The notes below the pieces were generated by a model, which was not told the origin of the DNA, did no database searches, and saw only the letters and a list, made by a program, of their open reading frames with translations. From assembly GCA_019218415.1 (NCBI GenBank), contig JAHUUL010000001.1, positions 248,001 to 312,000 on the forward strand: a DNA stretch of 64,000 nt. Direction: 5' to 3'. Below are positions 59,204 through 64,000 of this stretch, in pieces (the stretch's first letter is position 1; each line of letters begins with the position of its first letter). Source of the DNA: Dermabacteraceae bacterium TAE3-ERU27 (GTDB lineage Bacteria > Actinomycetota > Actinomycetes > Actinomycetales > Dermabacteraceae). Both the position numbers and the translations under genes were made by a program.

Positions 59204-60574
59204 ATGGATGAACGCGATAACGCCAAGCAGTATGAGGTCCCGCAGCAGCCGGGGCCGGTGGCTCCCGCCACGCCCCAGGAGACGGAGGAAAACCACTCCG
59301 GCGGTCTGGGTAGGCGGGCACTCCTAGGGGCGGCCGGAGCCGGGATAGCGGCGGCGGGAATCGGGGGCTACGCCCTCGGGCGCAGCGGCGGCCCTGACGT
59401 GCAGGACCCGGTGACCCTCAGGTACGACTATCGCGGACAGCGCCAGTCGGGGATTCTTACCCCGGCCCAGGATTACATGTTCACGGCAGCCTACGATCTG
59501 CGCACCACCTCTCGGGAACAGCTCATCGATCTGCTCGGCCGCTGGAGCGTAGCGGCCGAGCAGATGATGGCAGGTGACCTGGTGGGCGGCGAGCCTCTCG
59601 CCAACCGCCAGGCCCCTCCCGTGGATACCGGCGAGGCCTGGGGCTACCCGCCCAGCGGCCTCACCATCACCTTCGGTTTCGGCGGTACCCTCTTCCAGAC
59701 CACGGACGGCCAGGACAGGTTCGGGATTGCCGACAAGATGCCGCAGGTACTCAAAGACGGCACCCCTCGCTTCGCTAACGAGGCGCTACGCCCCGAGGAA
59801 TGCGACGGCGACCTGCTAATCCAGGCTTGCAGCAACGATGCCCAGGTGGCGATGCACGCGGTGCGCAACATGACCCGTATCGCCTTCGGCACCGCCCGCC
59901 TGCGCTGGAGCCAGATGGGCTATGGTCGTACTTCCTCCACCACGGTGCAGCAGGAGACGCCGCGCAACCTGTTCGGCTTCAAGGACGGCACCAACAACCT
60001 GAAGGTGGAGGCGGGAGACGAAACGCTCAACAAACACCTCTGGGTAGCCGAGGGTGACGATCCGGCGGCCGACTGGCTGGCCGGTGGCACCTACTATGCG
60101 GCCCGCAAGATCCGCATGCTGCTGGAAATCTGGGACCGCCTGCGTCTGGTTGAGCAGGAGGAGGTAATCGGGCGAGACAAGCGCCACGGCGCCCCGCTCA
60201 ACGTTCCCTCCCCGCACAGCAAGGACGAGTTCCACCCCGTCGGGCTGGAAGAGATGGACGAGGAAGGCTCCCCGGTAATCCCGATGGACGCCCACGTCAG
60301 GCTCGTTTCCCCGTCGGCCAACAACGGCTCCACCATGCTGCGCCGCGGTTACAACTACACCAACGGCAACGACTCCCTGGGCAGGATCAATGCGGGCCTG
60401 TTCTTCATCGCCTTCGTGCGCGACCCGCGCAAAGACTTCTTCCCTGTGCTGCGCCGCATGACCAACGAGGACGCCCTCACCGAATACATCCAGCACCACG
60501 CGAGCGCGCTGTTCGCCATCCCGCCGGGCATGGGAACTGCGGATACGTTCGTGGGGCAAAAACTGTTTTCCTGA
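59204..60574 (+). CDS. efeB: Deferrochelatase/DyP-type peroxidase EfeB
   Basis: Haem peroxidase component of EfeUOB, exported folded with haem. The twin-arginine signal LGRRALLGAAGAG begins near residue 40, followed by a hydrophobic segment. The DyP fold has the catalytic G-x-x-D-G motif in LFGFKDGTNN near 265 and the proximal haem histidine region DAHVRLVSP near 365. The length (456 residues) is normal. In E. coli EfeB supports iron uptake as a peroxidase, and a deferrochelatase role has been proposed. It is the last gene of the operon, with a hairpin after it. Confidence 0.93.
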   Translation: MDERDNAKQYEVPQQPGPVAPATPQETEENHSGGLGRRALLGAAGAGIAAAGIGGYALGRSGGPDVQDPVTLRYDYRGQRQSGILTPAQDYMFTAAYDLRTTSREQLIDLLGRWSVAAEQMMAGDLVGGEPLANRQAPPVDTGEAWGYPPSGLTITFGFGGTLFQTTDGQDRFGIADKMPQVLKDGTPRFANEALRPEECDGDLLIQACSNDAQVAMHAVRNMTRIAFGTARLRWSQMGYGRTSSTTVQQETPRNLFGFKDGTNNLKVEAGDETLNKHLWVAEGDDPAADWLAGGTYYAARKIRMLLEIWDRLRLVEQEEVIGRDKRHGAPLNVPSPHSKDEFHPVGLEEMDEEGSPVIPMDAHVRLVSPSANNGSTMLRRGYNYTNGNDSLGRINAGLFFIAFVRDPRKDFFPVLRRMTNEDALTEYIQHHASALFAIPPGMGTADTFVGQKLFS

Positions 60575-60587
60575 ACGGGCGCTGAAC

Positions 60588-60630
60588 GAGGGCCGTGGGC
60601 GTGGCAGGAACATCACGCTCACGGCCCTCT
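60588..60630 (+). terminator. Terminator of efeUOB
   Basis: GAGGGCCGTGGGCGTG and CACGCTCACGGCCCTC form a 16-bp stem with one G-T pair, 14 bases after efeB. The T tract is poor. Confidence 0.65.
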
Positions 60631-60650
60631 GCCGTCCCCGTCACCGGTGC

Positions 60651-60656
60651 TAGATT
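60651..60656 (+). promoter_or_regulatory. -10 hexamer for a leaderless trkH transcript
   Basis: TGCTAGATT (extended -10, hexamer 60651-60656) ends seven bases before GTG 60664. Confidence 0.45.
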
Positions 60657-60663
60657 GATCCCC

Positions 60664-62010
60664 GTGCCTTATTCGGGAAACCTGCGCAGCAGGTTAAAAC
60701 CGCCGCAGCGTATCGCCCTTGCCATGCTCGCGGTGCTGATAGCTGGTACCGTCGCGCTGTCGTTGCCGATCGCTTCCTATCCGCAGGCGCGCCCCCGCTT
60801 CATAGACTCCCTCTTCACGGCCGCCTCCGCGCTCTCCGTGACGGGGCTGATCACGCAGGACACCCCCACCTTCTGGACGCCTTTCGGGCAGGTGGTCATC
60901 CTCTGTCTAATCCAGGTGGGTGGCTTCGGGGTGATGGCTCTGGCCACCCTGCTTTCCCTGGCCACCGCCCGCAAGATCGGCTTGCAGGCGCGCGTGAACG
61001 CCGCCAACGAAACCAAGTCCGAACGGATGGGGCAGGCCGCTTCCGCAGTGCGCGGCATTCTCATCATCACGATCATCGTGGAAACCACGGTCGCCGTGGT
61101 GCTCGGGCTGCGTTTCCGCTACGGCTACGAGATGAGTCCGGGGGAGGCGGCCTGGAACGGGATATTCCATTCGGTCAGCGCCTTCAACAACGCGGGATTC
61201 GCGCTGTTTAGTGACAGCCTGATGAGCTTCGCGGGTGACCCGATAATCCTGCTCACCATCTCCTTCGCGGTGATAGTCGGCGGCATCGGTTTCCCGGTGA
61301 TCTTCGAACTGCTCAAGCGCTACCGCATGCCCCACTTCTGGTCGATGCACACCAAGCTCGTGCTTTCCGGGACGGCCGCGCTGCTAGTCATCGGCTGGCT
61401 CTACTGCCTGCTGCTCGAATGGAATAACCCGGACACCCTCGGTCCCATGCCGACCTGGCAAAAGATTCTGGGAGGCTTCTTCCAGTCCGTCACCTCCCGC
61501 ACGGCGGGCTTCAACGCGATGGACACCGGTCTTATGGAGCCGGGTAGCTGGCTCGGTACCGACATTTTGATGTTCATCGGAGCCAGCCCCGCAGGTACCG
61601 GCGGCGGCCTCAAAGTCACCACCCTGCTCGTAATCTTCTTCATCATGCGCAGCGAACTGCGCGCCGACAGGGCGGTGCTGATCTTCGGCAAGCGGCTCTC
61701 GCGTTCCGTGCATCGCCAGGCGATCACGGTCATGTTCCTGATGATCATGCTTGTGATCATCGCCAGCGTGATCCTGCTCGACCTGGAAGGGCAGCCGCTG
61801 GATAGGGTGCTGTTCGAGGTGGTGTCGGCCATCTCTACCACCGGACTATCTACGGGAATCACGGCCAGCCTGCACGACGTCTCCAAACTCGTCCTGGTGA
61901 TGCTGATGTTCGTCGGTCGAGTCGGCCCGATCACCCTCGGTACGGCCCTCGCGATTAGGCATCGTCCCGTTCTTTACACCCCCTCTAAGGAAAGGCCGAT
62001 CATTGGTTAG
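60664..62010 (+). CDS. Potassium uptake protein, TrkH/KtrB family
   Basis: The membrane pore subunit of a Trk/Ktr potassium transporter, 448 residues with four M1-P-M2 repeats. Each P-loop has its conserved glycine, seen in ALSVTGLIT, FNNAGFALFS, SRTAGFNAMD and ISTTGLSTGIT; SPAGTGGGLKVTT before the last repeats is also typical. GTG 60664 is chosen because an ATG at 60595 in the same frame lies inside the efeB terminator, whereas 60664 follows a -10 hexamer at the leaderless distance. It overlaps the regulatory subunit gene by eight bases. Confidence 0.92.
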   Translation: MPYSGNLRSRLKPPQRIALAMLAVLIAGTVALSLPIASYPQARPRFIDSLFTAASALSVTGLITQDTPTFWTPFGQVVILCLIQVGGFGVMALATLLSLATARKIGLQARVNAANETKSERMGQAASAVRGILIITIIVETTVAVVLGLRFRYGYEMSPGEAAWNGIFHSVSAFNNAGFALFSDSLMSFAGDPIILLTISFAVIVGGIGFPVIFELLKRYRMPHFWSMHTKLVLSGTAALLVIGWLYCLLLEWNNPDTLGPMPTWQKILGGFFQSVTSRTAGFNAMDTGLMEPGSWLGTDILMFIGASPAGTGGGLKVTTLLVIFFIMRSELRADRAVLIFGKRLSRSVHRQAITVMFLMIMLVIIASVILLDLEGQPLDRVLFEVVSAISTTGLSTGITASLHDVSKLVLVMLMFVGRVGPITLGTALAIRHRPVLYTPSKERPIIG

Positions 62011-62755
62011 GTCACCGTTTTCCCCGCGCAGCGGTCGCGGCAAGCATCCCATCGCCGAAGGCGTGCCGGCCGGCCCCCTCATGGAATCCTCCCGGGGTGC
62101 CTCCAAGGTGGAGTCCGTGGCCGTGCTCGGCCTGGGGCGCTTCGGCGTGGCGATGTCGCTGGAACTGATGAGCCTGGGCATCGAAGTTCTCGGGGTGGAT
62201 ACCGACGAGGACGTGGTGCAGGAGATGGGGGAGTACCTGACCCACGCGGTGCAGGCCGACGTCTCCCGCGCCGAGGTGCTGGAACAGCTAGGCGTAACTG
62301 ATTTCGACCGTGTGGTGGTGGCCATCGGCGCCGATCTCACGGCAAACATCCTCACCACCTCCCTGCTGCGTAAACTGGGCGTGCCGGAACTGTGGGCCAT
62401 GGCCACGAGCGAGGCACACGCGGAGATCCTGCGCCAGCTGGGCGTGGAACACGTGGTTAGCCCCCAGCAAGACATGGGCCGACGCACGGCGCACATCGTG
62501 GGCGGCCGACTCCAGGACTGGGTCGATTACGGCGGGGGATTCGGGATGGCGAAGATCGAGGCGCCCGAGTTCATGATTCACCACAACGTGGCGGAGGCCC
62601 GGCTACCGGAACGCTTCGACGTCAAGGTGGTGGCGCGCCGCAGCCCCGGTCAGCCCTGGGTTTACATCACCCCGCAGACGGAGATCCAGCCGGGCGACGT
62701 ACTGATCGTCGCGGGCGGCGTGGACCACCTGGCGGAGTTCGCGAAGAAATCCTAG
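62003..62755 (+). CDS. Potassium uptake regulatory protein, TrkA/KtrA family
   Basis: Cytoplasmic RCK subunit that gates the TrkH/KtrB pore. The 250-residue protein has VLGLGRFGVAMSLEL near residue 40 (nucleotide-binding Rossmann motif), the acidic end of strand 2 (VDTDEDVV), AIGADLTANILTT near 110, and a C-terminal TrkA_C domain. The start is probably the TTG at 62003 behind AAGGAAAGG, overlapping the trkH stop. ATG 62081, nearer the fold, is an alternative. One RCK domain only, so KtrA-like and not the double E. coli TrkA. Confidence 0.92.
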   Translation: MVRSPFSPRSGRGKHPIAEGVPAGPLMESSRGASKVESVAVLGLGRFGVAMSLELMSLGIEVLGVDTDEDVVQEMGEYLTHAVQADVSRAEVLEQLGVTDFDRVVVAIGADLTANILTTSLLRKLGVPELWAMATSEAHAEILRQLGVEHVVSPQQDMGRRTAHIVGGRLQDWVDYGGGFGMAKIEAPEFMIHHNVAEARLPERFDVKVVARRSPGQPWVYITPQTEIQPGDVLIVAGGVDHLAEFAKKS

Positions 62756-62759
62756 ACCG

Positions 62760-63446
62760 CTACGCGATACGCCAATCGATCGGCTCTGCCCCCTGCTGCT
62801 GGAGCAGCTCATTCACCTTAGAGAAGGGGCGGGAGCCGAAGAATCCCCTGCGTGCGGAGAGCGGGCTGGGGTGCGGCGAGGCGACCGTCGGCACCCCTCC
62901 CAGCAGGGGCCGCAGCGATTGCGCATCCCTGCCCCACAGGACGGCCACCAGCGGCCCGCCGCGTTCCGCGAGCGCACCGATCGCGCACCTGGTGACCTCT
63001 TCCCAGCCCAGCCCGCGGTGCGAACCTGGCTCCCCCAGACGGCAGGTGAGCACCGTGTTGAGCAGCATTACCCCCTGCCGCGACCAGGCGCTCAAATCCC
63101 CGTGCGGAGCGGGCGCGATCCCAAGATCGTCACGCAGCTCAAGATAGATATTTGCCAGCGAACGCGGCAGCGGACGCACGTCCCGGTGCGCGCTGAAGCT
63201 CAACCCCATCGCGTGCCCGGGTGTGGGGTACGGATCCTGCCCGACTATCAGCACCCGCACGTCCGCGAGGGGCTCCTGGAAAGCCCGAAAAACGTTCGCC
63301 GCGGGCGGGCCGAAAGGCCTACCCGCAGCCTGTTCCTGGCGCAGAAACTCGCCCATCTTGCGGATCGTCGGTTCCGCCGGGGCGAGGGCCTGCGCCCAGT
63401 CCGGAGCCATCAACGTGTTCAGCGGCGCGGGGGAAAACTCACTCAT
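62760..63446 (-). CDS. ung: Uracil-DNA glycosylase, family 1
   Basis: Removes uracil from DNA as the first step of base-excision repair. The 228-residue enzyme has the water-activating loop [13 protein letters not shown] near residue 65, LLNTVLTCR near 125 and the leucine loop [18 protein letters not shown] near 190, the family 1 signatures. Met 63446 is chosen as start; the frame is open further upstream but without homology. It is convergent with trkA, with only four bases between stops. Its start is 33 bases from the divergent DUF3263 gene. Confidence 0.95.
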   Translation of the reverse strand: MSEFSPAPLNTLMAPDWAQALAPAEPTIRKMGEFLRQEQAAGRPFGPPAANVFRAFQEPLADVRVLIVGQDPYPTPGHAMGLSFSAHRDVRPLPRSLANIYLELRDDLGIAPAPHGDLSAWSRQGVMLLNTVLTCRLGEPGSHRGLGWEEVTRCAIGALAERGGPLVAVLWGRDAQSLRPLLGGVPTVASPHPSPLSARRGFFGSRPFSKVNELLQQQGAEPIDWRIA

Positions 63447-63466
63447 GCACACCATTGTGACAGGGC

Positions 63467-63472
63467 TAAAGT
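63467..63472 (+). promoter_or_regulatory. -10 hexamer for a leaderless DUF3263 transcript
   Basis: TAAAGT ends seven bases before ATG 63480; the whole divergent spacer to ung is 33 bases. Confidence 0.4.
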
Positions 63473-63479
63473 TCTCTCT

Positions 63480-63707
63480 ATGGCAGCTAGCGAACTGGGC
63501 CCGACGGAAAAGGCGATCCTCGACTTCGAGGGAGAGCTGTACCGCCACCAGGGAGCCAAGCAAAGCCGGATCGGTCAGCGTTTCGGCATCTCCCTGACCG
63601 AGTACCTGCTGCAACTAAACCGGCTGCTAGATGACCCGCGCGCCCTAGCCTATGCACCCCAAACCGTGGCTCGGCTGCGGCGCGTACGGGAATCTCAGCG
63701 GCGGTAG
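63480..63707 (+). CDS. DUF3263 domain protein
   Basis: A 75-residue helical protein of the DUF3263 family. It reads [19 protein letters not shown], then [18 protein letters not shown], which has the look of a small helix-turn-helix protein, although no function is established. The gene next to it encodes a membrane protein of the LytR_C type; the same pair (Rv0430-Rv0431) occurs in Mycobacterium tuberculosis, which supports the call. The start appears leaderless. Confidence 0.88.
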   Translation: MAASELGPTEKAILDFEGELYRHQGAKQSRIGQRFGISLTEYLLQLNRLLDDPRALAYAPQTVARLRRVRESQRR

Positions 63708-63758
63708 TGTCGGCGCGGCAGTATCCGCGCGGTGCCGGAACGTTGTTTAATAGGGGGC

Positions 63759-64000
63759 GTGGCAGATAACGACTACCCCTACCCGCCGGACAGGTTCGAC
63801 GAAGAAGCGCAGCACTCCACCCATTTCGGAGCGCATCGCGAAGAAGAACCGTTCTGGCGCCGCAACCTGCTCGCGCTCATCATCGCGGCGGTCGCGTTTG
63901 TGATCATTGCTCTCCTGTTCGCCTACTCGCTGTCCCTGTGCGGCGGCGAGGGGAAAGCCGCTCCGAAGGAGAAGGCCGGGCAGTCGGCACCCGCCAAGGC
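63759..64000 (+). CDS. LytR C-terminal domain membrane protein, N-terminal part
   Basis: Partial gene cut by the window end. From GTG 63759 it encodes an acidic, Pro/Tyr-containing cytoplasmic N-terminus (about 45 residues), FWRRN, then one membrane helix (NLLALIIAAVAFVIIALLFAYS), after which a Lys/Ala/Pro-rich extracytoplasmic linker begins. The LytR_C domain itself would lie beyond the window, so the name rests on the DUF3263 neighbour and topology. TTTAAT seven bases before the GTG may be a leaderless -10. Confidence 0.65.
   Translation, partial: MADNDYPYPPDRFDEEAQHSTHFGAHREEEPFWRRNLLALIIAAVAFVIIALLFAYSLSLCGGEGKAAPKEKAGQSAPAK

Overview
The window is a contiguous piece of a high-GC Gram-positive chromosome, very probably a member of the Actinomycetaceae or a close relative. 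The pointers are the G+C-rich coding sequence, the MetP-MetS methionine/alanine importer, the DUF3263 to LytR_C gene pair, the LysC with an internal beta-subunit start, the FprA-type ferredoxin reductase, the RmlC-RmlD fusion and many apparently leaderless genes. It is almost entirely ordinary chromosomal sequence. No phage, insertion sequence, plasmid origin or CRISPR array was recognised.

Layout. 1-4864 (minus): an AddAB-like UvrD helicase (running off the left edge) and PD-(D/E)XK nuclease pair. 4996-8949: a purine/urate permease fused to an OHCU-decarboxylase-like domain, Tag glycosylase, and a cysteine-rich duplicated lipoprotein. 9027-11296: one copy of a box-containing intergenic repeat, tRNA-Ser, metS and metP. 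11546-15082: SRP RNA, dnaX and recR in the classical order. 15202-17288: ABC exporter. 17372-21959: nadE, lysC, asd. 22064-25378: the dTDP-L-rhamnose pathway (rmlA, rmlB, rmlC-D fusion), followed by the second repeat copy. 25798-31484: NDH-2 and sbcD-sbcC. 31607-36889: DUF456 protein, POT peptide transporter, methyltransferase, DUF6318 protein, App1-family protein, LMW protein tyrosine phosphatase. 36980-41258: a large disordered secreted/membrane-anchored protein, a YigZ-family protein and phosphoglucomutase.

41304-43952 is the most unusual stretch: two intact paralogous membrane proteins in tandem, followed by two decayed copies of the same family in AT-richer sequence. 44059-50277 holds a Pit phosphate transporter with its DUF47 partner, a hypothetical protein, an alanine-type aminotransferase, FprA and a formate/nitrite channel. 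50468-53622 holds an AIM24 protein and a copper export pair (copA-copZ) under a CsoR-like operator. 53707-56642 holds a membrane Ser/Thr kinase with T-x-x-L-P repeats and a DsbA-like thiol protein. 56689-60574 holds tRNA-Thr and the efeUOB iron-uptake operon. 60664-64000 holds TrkH-TrkA potassium uptake, ung, a DUF3263 gene and the start of a LytR_C-type protein.

The functional themes are DNA repair (AddAB-like, Tag, RecR, SbcCD, Ung), metal and ion homeostasis (EfeUOB, CopAZ, Trk, Pit), amino-acid and peptide import with the aspartate pathway, and surface-sugar precursor synthesis. The items most worth a second look are the permease-OHCU fusion with replaced catalytic residues, the decaying paralog array, the inverted pair of intergenic repeats carrying TTTGGGTGCA boxes, and the strict 6-7 nt spacing between -10 hexamers and start codons at ten genes.
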